From: Paenibacillus sp. V4I3
Lineage (GTDB): Bacteria > Bacillota > Bacilli > Paenibacillales > NBRC-103111
Assembly (NCBI RefSeq): GCF_030817215.1
Contig: NZ_JAUSZA010000001.1
Location: forward strand, 2,020,501-2,084,500
DNA length: 64,000 bases
Direction: 5' to 3'
Shown here piece after piece: positions 54,495 to 63,645 of the stretch; position 1 is the stretch's first letter, and every line of letters starts with the position of its first letter. The notes beneath the pieces were generated by a model. It was given only the letters and a program-made list of their open reading frames with translations. It was not told the origin of the DNA and ran no database searches. Position numbers and translations under genes: made by a program.

Positions 54495-55178
54495 ATGAAA
54501 CTGCACGATTACTTCGCCATTATCAGGAGCAATTTATGGATGGTTGTCATTATCGTAGCTGTTAGCTGTACGGCTACTACCGTGTATGGTCACTTTAAAT
54601 TTCAACCTGATTATGAAGCGCACGTGATGCTAATGCTGCGCAACAATGCTTCTGACCAGCAGAAGCAGCTAACGTGGGATGCGATAAGCACGAATAATAA
54701 GCTGATAACAACATACAAAGAGATTTTGACTTCGCCCCCCATTCTGAACGAAGTTGTTCAGAGAAATCCACAATGGGAGTTAACGGCGGCCCAAGTCAGC
54801 AAGAAGTTGAAGGTTAAATCCGCTAATCAGATGCAGTTCATCTCCTTATCCGTCAAGGATAAGTCTTATAACAGAGCAGCTAGTATAGCAAATGCCGTTG
54901 CTGATGTTTTTCAGAAAAATATCGTCTCCATTATGAAGGTTGACAATGTGACGTTTGTGTATAAGGCAAATGCACAAGAGCAAGCGAAACCGATCACTTT
55001 ACCGCTAGCCTTGCAAGTACTCCTCAGTTTTGTCATTTCCTTCTTGACCGGAGTCACCCTCATATTCGGATGTCATTATTTTTACGGTCGAATGAAGAAG
55101 GACCAAATCGAGCGCCTTCTCGGCGTACCTCTACTAGCCGTAACAGACACCATTAGAAGTAAAGATTACCGTCAATAA
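54495..55178 (+). CDS. Wzz/YveK-type polysaccharide co-polymerase, copy 3, without a kinase partner
   Basis: A 227-residue membrane protein with TM1 near 16-34 (LWMVVIIVAVSCTATTVYG), the Wzz domain (PDYEAHVMLMLRNNASDQQ; TTYKEILTSPPILNEVV), TM2 near 170-192, and a short basic tail. It is more diverged than the other two copies and is followed not by a kinase but by a structured RNA. I start at ATG 54495 (MKLHDYFAIIR), after AAGGGG. The frame extends to 54417, but that extension runs through both operators and the -10 box, so it cannot be the start from this promoter. Confidence 0.88.
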   Translation: MKLHDYFAIIRSNLWMVVIIVAVSCTATTVYGHFKFQPDYEAHVMLMLRNNASDQQKQLTWDAISTNNKLITTYKEILTSPPILNEVVQRNPQWELTAAQVSKKLKVKSANQMQFISLSVKDKSYNRAASIANAVADVFQKNIVSIMKVDNVTFVYKANAQEQAKPITLPLALQVLLSFVISFLTGVTLIFGCHYFYGRMKKDQIERLLGVPLLAVTDTIRSKDYRQ

Positions 55179-55203
55179 AAGGAACATGCAGTAAATGAAA
55201 TAG

Positions 55204-55328
55204 GGTTACCTGAATTGCTCAGGTATACCTTCAGGTGAAGTCTACTACACCTTTATCCTAGTAGGCACTCGGTCATACTGTGGGCTTTTGAGCCTTAGAC
55301 GTTAATCGTCGATGGTATGATGTGAGGG
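55204..55328 (+). ncRNA. EAR-like (epsC RNA) antitermination element candidate
   Basis: The 200-base gap 55179-55382 has no gene but contains several nested stems: ACCTGA/TCAGGT, CTACTA/TAGTAG, TCATAC/GTATGA enclosing GGCT/AGCC and GACG/CGTC. Sequence words such as ATACCTTCAGGTGAAGTCTA recall the EAR element (Rfam epsC RNA) that sits within Bacillales eps operons just after the Wzz/kinase genes and promotes read-through of distant terminators. Position and structure fit; identity is from memory and not verified. Confidence 0.6.
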
Positions 55329-55382
55329 AGGGTTAAATGCCCAACTATGTATGTTATCTCATCGAATATAGGGGGACCTTGC

Positions 55383-56081
55383 ATGAGCTTAGGAAATCAA
55401 CGAAATGAAGCGGAAATATATTCAGATGCAAGACGAATGTTCCCGCACGTTCGTGTGAAGCATGGCTTTGAGGTTGCGTATTATTTGTTTGTAAAGCGGG
55501 CTTGTGACATTAGTTTATCACTGCTAGGTATTCTGTTCTTGCTGCCTTTGTTCATTCTAGTCAGTGTCATTATCAAGCTGGAGGATCCGAAAGGGTCTAT
55601 ATTTTTTAAACAGATACGCATAGGCAAGAATGAGAAGCTGTTCACTATGTATAAGTTCCGTTCGATGATTACGAATGCGGAGCAGCTGCTGCCAGAGCTC
55701 ATGCATAAGAACGAAGTGAGCGGTGCTATGTTTAAAATGAAAGACGATCCGAGGATTACGATTATCGGTAAAGTAATACGAAGCACAAGTATAGATGAGC
55801 TGCCTCAGCTTTGGAACGTTCTAAAAGGGGAGATGAGCCTAGTAGGGCCACGGCCGCCTTTGCCATATGAAGTTGAACAATACTCTGCATATGATAAGCA
55901 GCGCCTCCTCGTTACCCCTGGCTGCACAGGGATTTGGCAAGTGAGCGGAAGAAGCAGCTTAGGATTTCATGAAATGGTAGAGCTGGATATCCAGTATATC
56001 CGTGAAAGAAGTATTTGGTTTGATGTGAAAATTATCTTCAAAACGGTATGGATGCTGTTTGGTTCCAAACATGCATTTTAG
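55383..56081 (+). CDS. Undecaprenyl-phosphate sugar phosphotransferase (initiating enzyme)
   Basis: A 232-residue membrane enzyme of the bacterial sugar transferase family (PglC/WcaJ C-terminal type), which puts the first sugar-phosphate on undecaprenyl phosphate. One membrane re-entrant helix (about 38-60, ISLSLLGILFLLPLFILVSV) is followed by the catalytic domain, with KLEDPKGSIFFKQIRIGKNE, KFRSMITNAEQL, STSIDELPQLWNVLKGEMSL, VGPRPPLPYE and PGCTGIWQVSGRSSLGF. AGGGGGAC precedes ATG 55383. The decayed relative at 5611-6610 suggests this is the surviving initiator. Confidence 0.93.
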   Translation: MSLGNQRNEAEIYSDARRMFPHVRVKHGFEVAYYLFVKRACDISLSLLGILFLLPLFILVSVIIKLEDPKGSIFFKQIRIGKNEKLFTMYKFRSMITNAEQLLPELMHKNEVSGAMFKMKDDPRITIIGKVIRSTSIDELPQLWNVLKGEMSLVGPRPPLPYEVEQYSAYDKQRLLVTPGCTGIWQVSGRSSLGFHEMVELDIQYIRERSIWFDVKIIFKTVWMLFGSKHAF

Positions 56082-56106
56082 ACTTTTAAAGAAAGAAGAG
56101 GCGTGA

Positions 56107-57015
56107 ATGGGAAAAAAATTATCAATTGTCATTTGTACATACTCGCGAGCGCCATTGCTGGAGAAAACATTGCATTCCTTACTGGATCTAGACGATATTC
56201 ATCTTGCTGAGGTCATCGTGGTGGACAATAACTCAACGGACAACACCCAGCAGATTGTTCATTCTTTTATTAAAAATAGGAAAGACGCATCGAGTTTCCG
56301 ATACATTTTGGAGCGAAAACAAGGTTTATCGGTGGCTAGAAACACGGGAGTGAAGGCCAGCCGCAGTGAAATCATCGCGTTCTTGGACGACGATGCGATA
56401 CCTGTAAAGGGTTGGGCTACAAGCATTCTTCAAACGTTTCACACGTACTCAGAAGCCTATGCCATTGGCGGTATTATTCGTCCGAACTTCGAATCGGAAC
56501 GTCCGGACTGGTTAATTAAACCTTTCGAGCTGCCTTACACGATTGTTGATTTGGGGAATGAAATGATGCTTTATCCACCTAAGCTGTATCCATTCGGAGC
56601 CAATATGGCGTTTAGGAAATCTGTGTTTGATAAGTACTTATTCCCAGAGGAGCTGGGACGCAAAGGAGCATCCCTTATTTCAGGTGAAGAGTCTTGGCTC
56701 TTCGGTCAATTCAAGAAGGAAAAATGGCAGGTTTATTACGTGCCCTCCATGGCCGTCTTCCACTTTATCCCGAAGGAACGATTGAAGAAAGAGTGGATTA
56801 CCAAACGCTATTACTATCAAGGCGTGTCGTATTCATACACAAGTAAGACGTTTGCCGAGAAGGCCAAACTGATCGCAATTACTTGCGTAAAGCTGGTGTA
56901 TAACTGGATGAGTTCCTTGGTTTCGTGGAGTGAAGGCGATAAACTGCTAAACCGCTGCCGCCAGGAGAGTATCAGGGGCACATTCGTAACGCTAACGACT
57001 AAAAGTGAGGGTTAA
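56107..57015 (+). CDS. GT2 glycosyltransferase
   Basis: A 302-residue GT-A enzyme. LSIVICTYSRAPLLEKTLHS and AEVIVVDNNSTDNTQQIVHS form the nucleotide-binding start, and SVARNTGVKASRSEIIAFLD leads to the DDD metal site (FLDDDAIPV). FGANMAFRKSVFDKYLFPEE and GEESWLFGQF are acceptor-side motifs. AAAGAAGAGG precedes ATG 56107. It is in line with the initiating transferase, so it probably adds an early sugar. Confidence 0.92.
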   Translation: MGKKLSIVICTYSRAPLLEKTLHSLLDLDDIHLAEVIVVDNNSTDNTQQIVHSFIKNRKDASSFRYILERKQGLSVARNTGVKASRSEIIAFLDDDAIPVKGWATSILQTFHTYSEAYAIGGIIRPNFESERPDWLIKPFELPYTIVDLGNEMMLYPPKLYPFGANMAFRKSVFDKYLFPEELGRKGASLISGEESWLFGQFKKEKWQVYYVPSMAVFHFIPKERLKKEWITKRYYYQGVSYSYTSKTFAEKAKLIAITCVKLVYNWMSSLVSWSEGDKLLNRCRQESIRGTFVTLTTKSEG

Positions 57016-57019
57016 TTTT

Positions 57020-58360
57020 ATGGATAGAAAACTGGTGCTGAACAATGGGATGACATACGCGCTTCTTCCCGTGCTTATTCTCATAGGCTTAGTACTCGGT
57101 ATTGCTGTGCTATACCAACCCATACTCGTCGTGATTGGTGTTTTCGGAGCGATCTTAATAATTTTATCGTTTACTCATCCGGATAGAATCAGCAGCTTGA
57201 TCATCCTTTCAACGGCATCCTCGATTCAATTCTTCATTCATCTTAGCTTAGGCGGACTTGATATTCTCTCGTTCTACAAGTTCGTCATTGTACTTTTGAT
57301 CATGCCGAGCATTATCTATTACGGGATAAAGCTGAAATTCACCTATCCAATCATTGCCTTGCTGCTTTTGGTTGTGATCACGTACTTCGGCTCTGACTGG
57401 CATATGAATTTAACCAGAAGCGCGCCGATTAAAGCATTCATCGGTTTGGCCATACCATTCGTGTTCCTGCTGGTCAGATGGAAGCCGATTGCAGCCGAAC
57501 GGCACATTCGGGTGATTTGTTTCATCCCATTAATAAGTATGATCATCGGTGTTTTCCTCCACTTCGCCGGCATTCAACCTCTTTATCTGGTTGAGTTCAC
57601 AGGAGCCTTTCGGATGCAGGGGGCAAGTATTCCACCGCATTTGGCCATGCTGGCCTATCTCGGCGTTTTGATTGCTTTGATCGAGGTCAAGCGGAACCCA
57701 AAGCACGCAATGTTCTTTTACGTCATGGTTCTTCTGAATTTTGCCATTTTGCTTTCAACTGGTACTAGGGGGCCTTTAATTGCATCCACTGCGCTCCTTC
57801 TGTATTACTTATACGACCAGATTAAGGAGTATTTCAATGGAAAGCTCATACGCATTATTCCGCTGGGCGGGTTCTTGGTACTTACAGTTATCTCCAGTAT
57901 CTTGATGTGGGCTAATGTGAAGAAGCGTTCCTTCGAACGTACCGACGAAACTGGAATTGATCTATCGGGACGCTCGGAGGCCTGGGATTTCTTCCTTAAA
58001 GGGGTGGAGAATTCACCTTGGTTCGGTAGAGGCTTGGGGTCATCCATTGTGGCAAACGACGGCAGTATTTACGCAGGATTCGTCGTTCCCCATAACGAGT
58101 ATATACGCTTTTATTTTGATACGGGGATCATTGGCGCTGTCATCCTATTTCTATCGCTGTTCATGATTTTTTATAGGGTGTACCGGGTACTCGATGTAGG
58201 AATTAAGCCCTATTATATCGGCTTTATCATTGGTTTTCTTGTGTATTCATTTTCTGATAATACCCTGTCGACCCTGCAATTTACGTTGCCATTTTGTTGG
58301 TATTTGGGTGCGTTGCACACGGTAAGTCTTTCAAAATTTGCCAAAAAAGAAGTGATATGA
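57020..58360 (+). CDS. O-antigen polymerase family membrane protein (Wzy-like), second in the EPS locus
   Basis: A 446-residue polytopic protein with about 11-12 TM helices. The conserved region is GRSEAWDFFLKGVENSPWFG, RGLGSS and VVPHNEYIRFYFDTGIIGAV, the usual PHNEY of Wzy/ligase proteins. ATG 57020 follows GTGAGGG; a GTG at 57005 overlaps that site. With the protein at 45119-46555 the locus holds two polymerase-like proteins, so one may be a ligase or belong to a second polymer. Confidence 0.85.
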   Translation: MDRKLVLNNGMTYALLPVLILIGLVLGIAVLYQPILVVIGVFGAILIILSFTHPDRISSLIILSTASSIQFFIHLSLGGLDILSFYKFVIVLLIMPSIIYYGIKLKFTYPIIALLLLVVITYFGSDWHMNLTRSAPIKAFIGLAIPFVFLLVRWKPIAAERHIRVICFIPLISMIIGVFLHFAGIQPLYLVEFTGAFRMQGASIPPHLAMLAYLGVLIALIEVKRNPKHAMFFYVMVLLNFAILLSTGTRGPLIASTALLLYYLYDQIKEYFNGKLIRIIPLGGFLVLTVISSILMWANVKKRSFERTDETGIDLSGRSEAWDFFLKGVENSPWFGRGLGSSIVANDGSIYAGFVVPHNEYIRFYFDTGIIGAVILFLSLFMIFYRVYRVLDVGIKPYYIGFIIGFLVYSFSDNTLSTLQFTLPFCWYLGALHTVSLSKFAKKEVI

Positions 58361-59154
58361 TGGCGAAAATTCAATTATTCGGAATTCAATTTGATAATTT
58401 TGATTTTGATGATCTGCTGCAATTTATGGATACCGTCATATCCGAACGAAGGAGCACATACATTGTCACCTGCAATGTAGACCACCTGGTGAAACTCCAG
58501 AAGGACCTTCATTTTCAAGAGGTTTATGCGCAAGCCGATGTTGTCGTTGCTGATGGAATGCCAATCATCTGGGCTTCCAAAATTTTAGGGAAGCGACTCA
58601 AACAGAAGCTGTCCGGTTCTGATGTGCTTCATTATCTGGGGAACCAATTTCAACAAAAACAATATCGCTTATTCTTCCTCGGAGCAGCAGAGGGAATCGC
58701 CGAACTGGCGGCCAGCAATCTCAAAAAGAAGTTTCCGCGCATCAACGTTGTGGGTTGCTACTCTCCGACCTATGGATTTGAGAATAACGATGAGGAAAAT
58801 GCACGAATTGTGCAAATGATGCAGGAAACGAAACCGGATATTGTGTTTGTCGGGGTCGGCGCACCGAAACAAGAGAAATGGATCTACAGCTATTACAAGC
58901 AGTATAATGTTCCGGTTTCCATCGGCGTAGGGGCATCCTTCGATTTCTTGTCCGGCAATATTAAGCGTGCACCGCGAATTTTCCAGCGAATAGGTCTTGA
59001 ATGGTTTTGGCGTTTATGTCAAGAACCGAGGCGGCTATGGCGAAGATATCTAGTCGATGACCTCATTTATTTGAGGCTGCTGCTAAGAGAATTAAGGGCA
59101 ACAAGGGCAGACAAACGCAATCAAAACTTAAGTAAAGGTGGAGAAATGGAATGA
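58357..59154 (+). CDS. WecG/TagA/CpsF-family (GT26) glycosyltransferase
   Basis: A 265-residue GT26 enzyme, related to TagA, which adds N-acetylmannosamine(uronate) to lipid-linked GlcNAc. Motifs: TYIVTCNVDHLVKLQKD, ADVVVADGMPIIWASKILGK (catalytic Asp), PDIVFVGVGAPKQEKWI and GVGASFDFLSGNIKRAPRI. The ATG at 58357 overlaps the polymerase stop (ATGA); ATG 58360 directly follows it and is an equal alternative. As the second enzyme on the lipid carrier, it hints that the repeat unit contains ManNAc or a relative. Confidence 0.92.
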   Translation: MMAKIQLFGIQFDNFDFDDLLQFMDTVISERRSTYIVTCNVDHLVKLQKDLHFQEVYAQADVVVADGMPIIWASKILGKRLKQKLSGSDVLHYLGNQFQQKQYRLFFLGAAEGIAELAASNLKKKFPRINVVGCYSPTYGFENNDEENARIVQMMQETKPDIVFVGVGAPKQEKWIYSYYKQYNVPVSIGVGASFDFLSGNIKRAPRIFQRIGLEWFWRLCQEPRRLWRRYLVDDLIYLRLLLRELRATRADKRNQNLSKGGEME

Positions 59155-60050
59155 GTAATAAGGGTCTTGTATCTATTGCTATACCAATTTATAACGGTGA
59201 GAAGTACATCGAAGAAACGGTGCTCAGCGTTTTAAATCAGGACTATCAAAACTTTGAACTGCTGTGCTTTATTGATGGAACCAAAGATGGTACCGCGGAT
59301 ATTTTACGGAAATATGAGGATCGGCTAACGATCATCGAACAGGAAAATATGGGAGCCTCCAATACACGAAACCGAGGCATTATGATGGGCAAAGGCGAGT
59401 ATGTTTTGCTGCTTGACCAAGACGACGTGCTGGAGCCAACCTTCCTAAGTAAGACGGTTAATGAAATTGTGAGTAGTCAAAGCTGGGCAGTCGCGGTCAA
59501 TGGAAATTTGATCGATTCGGGTAGCAATAAAATTAGAGGGATGTATCGTTTCAACAAACCAACGCTTAAATTTAAGGACCTGTGCTACCGAAATCAGCTC
59601 TATGCGACATCTCAGGTGCTTTTCAATCGCCAGAGAATAGCTGAGTTAGGTGGTTATGATTCCAAAAGAGCGGGTATCGCCGATGATTGGGATCTGAGTA
59701 TACGCATTCTACAAGCCGGCGGCAGCATGGTCTTCCTCGACGAGTGTTTGATGTCTTACCGACTGCATGACAGCAATAATTCGAAGAATTTGCCTCGTAT
59801 GCTAACGAGTGAGCTGAACGTGATTGAGCAAACCATCGGAGATGTCTCTTTTGCGAAGGCGATTAAAAGCTACCGGCATATGAACTTCTCTTACCGTATG
59901 GCACAAAGCAGTCACGATTTGACGACAAGCAGGGAGTCGCTCGCTCAAGCCTTAAAGCTAAATTCGAAGCTTCTCTTTAATCCACGTTACTACTATTGCT
60001 TCTTCTATATTTATTTAAAAGGATTTCGTGTACTAAAGGTTTCAGAATAA
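59151..60050 (+). CDS. GT2 glycosyltransferase
   Basis: A 299-residue GT-A enzyme. VSIAIPIYNGEKYIEETVLS, FIDGTKDGTADIL, NTRNRGIMMGKGEYVLLLDQ and the DDV metal site are typical. Its start overlaps the previous stop. It closely resembles the partial gene at 63646 (shared LDQDDVLEPTFLSKTVN / LDQDDVIEPTFLSRTVN), so the two are likely duplicates. Confidence 0.92.
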   Translation: MSNKGLVSIAIPIYNGEKYIEETVLSVLNQDYQNFELLCFIDGTKDGTADILRKYEDRLTIIEQENMGASNTRNRGIMMGKGEYVLLLDQDDVLEPTFLSKTVNEIVSSQSWAVAVNGNLIDSGSNKIRGMYRFNKPTLKFKDLCYRNQLYATSQVLFNRQRIAELGGYDSKRAGIADDWDLSIRILQAGGSMVFLDECLMSYRLHDSNNSKNLPRMLTSELNVIEQTIGDVSFAKAIKSYRHMNFSYRMAQSSHDLTTSRESLAQALKLNSKLLFNPRYYYCFFYIYLKGFRVLKVSE

Positions 60051-60075
60051 TAATCATGGATGAGGTGGTTGTGCA

Positions 60076-60828
60076 ATGAAGGGAATTATTTTGGCTGGCG
60101 GAACAGGGTCCCGTTTATATCCGCTTACGAAGGTAACGAATAAACATTTGCTGCCGGTAGGAAAGTATCCAATGATTTATCATGCGATTTATAAATTGAG
60201 AGAAGCGGATATTCGCGACATCCTGATCGTGACAGGGCGTGAGCACATGGGGGACGTCGTTAACCTACTTGGAAGCGGAGTAGAGTTTGGTGTTACATTG
60301 ACCTACAAAGTACAGGATGAAGCCGGAGGTATTGCACAGGCACTGGGCTTGGCGGAAGGCTTTGCGCGGGATGATTCATCGGTGGTTATATTGGGGGATA
60401 ATATTTTCTCCGATCATATCGGGTCCTTTGTGGATAACTTTGTTAAACAGGAACGCGGTGCCAAGATATTACTGCATGAGGTCGTAGACCCAGAACGCTT
60501 CGGAGTTGCCGAAATGCGAGATGGAAAGATTGTCGGTATCGAGGAGAAACCGAAAAAGGCGAAAAGCAGTTATGCGGTAACCGGCATATACATGTTTGAT
60601 GAGACCGTATTTAGTATCATTAAAACACTCAAGCCTTCTGCACGGGGGGAACTGGAAATTACCGACATTAATAATGCTTACATGGAGCGTGGTCAACTTA
60701 CCTATGATTTGCTAGGTGGCTGGTGGACAGATGCCGGGACGCATGACTCGCTGGTGAAGGCAAATGAGCTCTTGAAGGATAGCACGTTTGACCCTAATTT
60801 TGGCAGAAAACTAGTGCTGGTGAAATAG
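60076..60828 (+). CDS. rfbA: Glucose-1-phosphate thymidylyltransferase
   Basis: A 250-residue nucleotidyltransferase that forms dTDP-glucose from glucose-1-phosphate and dTTP. The signature LAGGTGSRLYPLTKVTNKHL, then LPVGKYPMIYHAI, is followed by VVILGDNIFSDHIG (metal Asp), VGIEEKPKKAKSSYAVTGIY and GELEITDINNAYMERG. It is shorter than the enterobacterial enzyme (about 290) and lacks its C-terminal allosteric helices, as usual in Firmicutes. GAGGTGG precedes ATG 60076. First of the dTDP-sugar genes. Confidence 0.94.
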   Translation: MKGIILAGGTGSRLYPLTKVTNKHLLPVGKYPMIYHAIYKLREADIRDILIVTGREHMGDVVNLLGSGVEFGVTLTYKVQDEAGGIAQALGLAEGFARDDSSVVILGDNIFSDHIGSFVDNFVKQERGAKILLHEVVDPERFGVAEMRDGKIVGIEEKPKKAKSSYAVTGIYMFDETVFSIIKTLKPSARGELEITDINNAYMERGQLTYDLLGGWWTDAGTHDSLVKANELLKDSTFDPNFGRKLVLVK

Positions 60829-60843
60829 TGAGGGGATACAGCA

Positions 60844-61392
60844 ATGAAGGTGAGCAAAACCAAATTAAGTGGTCTGTTTATTATTGAGCCCAATGTGGCG
60901 GAAGATCACCGTGGATTCTTTATGGAAAGCTTCAATAGGAAGAAGTTCGCCGAGCATGGTTTAAATTTCGATTTCGTACAGGATAATCATTCTTTATCCG
61001 TGAGGCCCGAAATCATAAGAGGGCTGCACTATCAGCTGCAGGAAAAAGCGCAGACGAAGCTTGTACGGGTAATCTCAGGGGCCGTTTACGATGTAGCCGT
61101 TGACATACGAAAGCATTCGCCGACCTTCGGTCAATGGGTAGGGGTTACACTCAGTGCAACGAACCGGAAGCAACTCCTTGTACCAAAAGGGTTTGCCCAT
61201 GGCTTTTGCACGATGGTACCGGATACGGAAGTCTTGTATAAGGTAGACGAATACTACTCCTATGAGCATGATCGGGGTATCGCTTGGAATGATCCGACAC
61301 TCGGTATAAGTTGGCCTTGCTTAAGTCCAATTTTGTCCGAGAAGGACGCGAAACATCCATGGTTGGCCGACGCAGAAAACAACTTCTTTTAG
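60844..61392 (+). CDS. rfbC: dTDP-4-dehydrorhamnose 3,5-epimerase, operon copy
   Basis: A 182-residue cupin epimerase. GFFMESFNRKKFAEHGLNF, QDNHSLSVRPEIIRGLHYQL (catalytic His), VAVDIRKHSPTFGQWVG, PKGFAHGF and VLYKVDEYYSYEHDRG match the family. It shares most of these with the orphan copy at 7000-7545. It lies 15 bases after rfbA and 19 before rfbB. No rfbD is seen in the window, so the final reductase must lie beyond 64000 or elsewhere if L-rhamnose is made. Confidence 0.94.
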   Translation: MKVSKTKLSGLFIIEPNVAEDHRGFFMESFNRKKFAEHGLNFDFVQDNHSLSVRPEIIRGLHYQLQEKAQTKLVRVISGAVYDVAVDIRKHSPTFGQWVGVTLSATNRKQLLVPKGFAHGFCTMVPDTEVLYKVDEYYSYEHDRGIAWNDPTLGISWPCLSPILSEKDAKHPWLADAENNFF

Positions 61393-61411
61393 AAAATAGT
61401 AGGGGTGGAAC

Positions 61412-62398
61412 ATGAACATATTGGTAACGGGCGGAGCGGGTTTTATCGGCAGTAATTTCATAAGGTATATGCTGAGTAAGTATAGTGATTACTTTATTGT
61501 CAATCTAGATAAGCTTACTTATGCCGGAAATTTAGACAATTTAAAAGAAGTCGAGAACAGTCTGAATTACACATTTATTCGGGGAAACATTGGCAATAGA
61601 GAGCTTGTAGCGAACATCGTAGAAATGTATAACGTGGATGCTATTGTGAATTTTGCTGCTGAGTCCCATGTGGATCGCAGCATTATGGATCCGGAAGTAT
61701 TCACACTAACGAATGTCTTGGGAACACAGGTACTGCTGGATGTGGCCAAAGAACTCAAAGTGAAGCGGTTTGTTCAGATTTCGACCGATGAGGTTTATGG
61801 ATCATTAGAAGAAACAGGACTTTTCACTGAACAGACGCCTATTGCACCAAACAGCCCTTACTCGGCAAGTAAAGCAAGCGCTGATCTACTAGTTCAAGCG
61901 TACCACGAGACGTATGGCCTTCATACAAATATTACGAGATGCTCTAACAATTATGGACCTTTTCATTACCCTGAAAAGCTAATCCCGCTCATGATTACGA
62001 ATGCTTTAGAAGATAAAAAGCTTCCTGTTTACGGAGACGGTCTTAATGTAAGAGATTGGCTGCATGTTTCGGATCATGCAGCGGCTATTGATCTTGTTCT
62101 TCATCAAGGTGAAGCAGGAGAGGTTTATAACATTGGGGGAAATAATGAACACCCCAATATCGAAATCGTCGAGCTCATCCTAGAGGCGCTCGGAAAAAGT
62201 AATTCGCTAGTCCAATTCGTGCAGGACCGCCTTGGACATGACAGACGCTACGCGATTGATGCGAGCAAGATCAGACGGGAACTGGGATGGGTACCTCAGA
62301 TCAGCTTCCAGCAAGGGATCAAAGATACCATCGTATGGTACTTGGAGAACCCGCAGTGGTGGCAAGATGTAAAGGCCAGAGCATACAGTAGTATCTAG
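61412..62398 (+). CDS. rfbB: dTDP-glucose 4,6-dehydratase
   Basis: A 328-residue short-chain dehydrogenase/reductase-type enzyme making dTDP-4-dehydro-6-deoxy-D-glucose. NAD-binding is at MNILVTGGAGFIGSNFIRYM. The catalytic region is ISTDEVYGSLEETGLF (Thr-Asp-Glu) and the Tyr-x3-Lys motif is SPYSASKASADLL. NNYGPFHYPEKLIPLMI and GDGLNVRDWLHVSDHAAAID are subfamily motifs. GTAGGGGTGG precedes ATG 61412. Its product feeds both the epimerase and the aminotransferase next to it. Confidence 0.95.
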   Translation: MNILVTGGAGFIGSNFIRYMLSKYSDYFIVNLDKLTYAGNLDNLKEVENSLNYTFIRGNIGNRELVANIVEMYNVDAIVNFAAESHVDRSIMDPEVFTLTNVLGTQVLLDVAKELKVKRFVQISTDEVYGSLEETGLFTEQTPIAPNSPYSASKASADLLVQAYHETYGLHTNITRCSNNYGPFHYPEKLIPLMITNALEDKKLPVYGDGLNVRDWLHVSDHAAAIDLVLHQGEAGEVYNIGGNNEHPNIEIVELILEALGKSNSLVQFVQDRLGHDRRYAIDASKIRRELGWVPQISFQQGIKDTIVWYLENPQWWQDVKARAYSSI

Positions 62399-62450
62399 TG
62401 GAGTGGAGCAGACAATTATTAATTACTCATTGTGAGGAAGTTGGCTAAAT

Positions 62451-63629
62451 ATGAAAATACCTTTCAATAGACCTCCTGCGGTAGGGGAAATCGAGAAGCA
62501 TCTCCAGCAGGTTGTGGAGAGTTTTCATCATTCAGGTGATGGACAGTATACCAAAAAATGCAACAATTGGTTTGAGACACATTTTGCTTGCGATAAAGTC
62601 TTATTGACGACCTCCTGTACGCATTCTTTGGAAATGTGTGCGATCTTATCGGATCTCAAGGGTGGCGACGAAGTTATTATGCCGTCCTATACATTCGTAT
62701 CTACCGCTAATGCTTTTGTACTTCGCGGAGCTCGTATCGTGTATGTGGATATTAGGCCTGATACGATGAATATCGATGAAACGCTCATTGAGCAGGCGAT
62801 CACAGAAAGAACAAAGGTTATCGTTCCTGTTCATTATGGCGGGGTGGCGTGTGAGATGGATACCATTATGCGTATTGCGAACCAATATAATCTTCTTGTG
62901 GTTGAGGACGCTGCACAAGGTGTGATGAGCACTTATAAAGGAAGAGCGCTTGGCACAATCGGTCATCTGGGCTGCTTCAGCTTCCACGAGACGAAAAATT
63001 ATTCGTGCGGTGAAGGCGGAGCTATTCTAATCAATGATGAACGGTTTAAGGAACGGGCGGAAATTGTCCGCGAGAAAGGAACGAATCGTTCCCGATATTT
63101 CCGAGGAGAAATTGATAAATATTCCTGGGTAGACGTGGGCTCCTCTTACTTACCCAGCGAATTCAATGCAGCGATCCTTTATAGTCAACTTGAAATGGCT
63201 ATACCTATTAATGAAGACCGCCAGCGCAGCTGGAATCTTTATTATAACTTACTTCAGCCTTTAGCCTCGGCTAAATACATCGAACTTCCGACGGTTCCGG
63301 ACGAATGCGAGCATAATGCCCACATGTTTTATATTAAGGTGCAGGATTTAGAGACCCGATTAAGCTTACATACTTTTCTAATGAAAAATGGTATTACGAG
63401 TTCTTCCCATTACGGACCTCTTCATAGCTCATTATTGGGACTACAAACGGGCACTATGACTGGTTCTGATCGCTTCACGACACAGGAGAGTATGCGGCTG
63501 CTTCGCTTACCACTGTATTACGGATTAGAAGAAGTGAAGATCAGATATGTTGTTGAACAGCTGGATGTTTTCTTCGACCGCCAAACGGAGAAGTCACTTA
63601 TGGTGATGGAGGACAGAATCACAGGGTAA
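62451..63629 (+). CDS. dTDP-4-amino-4,6-dideoxygalactose transaminase-like (RffA/WecE, DegT family)
   Basis: A 392-residue PLP-dependent sugar aminotransferase. MKIPFNRPPAVGEIEKHLQQ at the start, TTSCTHSLEMCAILSDLKGG (phosphate-binding), VVEDAAQGVMSTYKGRALG and the Schiff-base Lys in FSFHETKNYSCGEGGA place it in the WecE group, which turns dTDP-4-keto-6-deoxyglucose into dTDP-Fuc4N. It therefore competes with rfbC for the rfbB product, implying that the repeat unit may contain an amino-deoxy sugar. GGAAGTTGG precedes ATG 62451. Confidence 0.9.
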   Translation: MKIPFNRPPAVGEIEKHLQQVVESFHHSGDGQYTKKCNNWFETHFACDKVLLTTSCTHSLEMCAILSDLKGGDEVIMPSYTFVSTANAFVLRGARIVYVDIRPDTMNIDETLIEQAITERTKVIVPVHYGGVACEMDTIMRIANQYNLLVVEDAAQGVMSTYKGRALGTIGHLGCFSFHETKNYSCGEGGAILINDERFKERAEIVREKGTNRSRYFRGEIDKYSWVDVGSSYLPSEFNAAILYSQLEMAIPINEDRQRSWNLYYNLLQPLASAKYIELPTVPDECEHNAHMFYIKVQDLETRLSLHTFLMKNGITSSSHYGPLHSSLLGLQTGTMTGSDRFTTQESMRLLRLPLYYGLEEVKIRYVVEQLDVFFDRQTEKSLMVMEDRITG

Positions 63630-63645
63630 AGGAAGGAGATTCAGC

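Noticed and set aside
55204-55328. c-di-GMP (GEMM) riboswitch
   Set aside because: The conserved GEMM core words are missing; the stem pattern and location fit an EAR-type element better.
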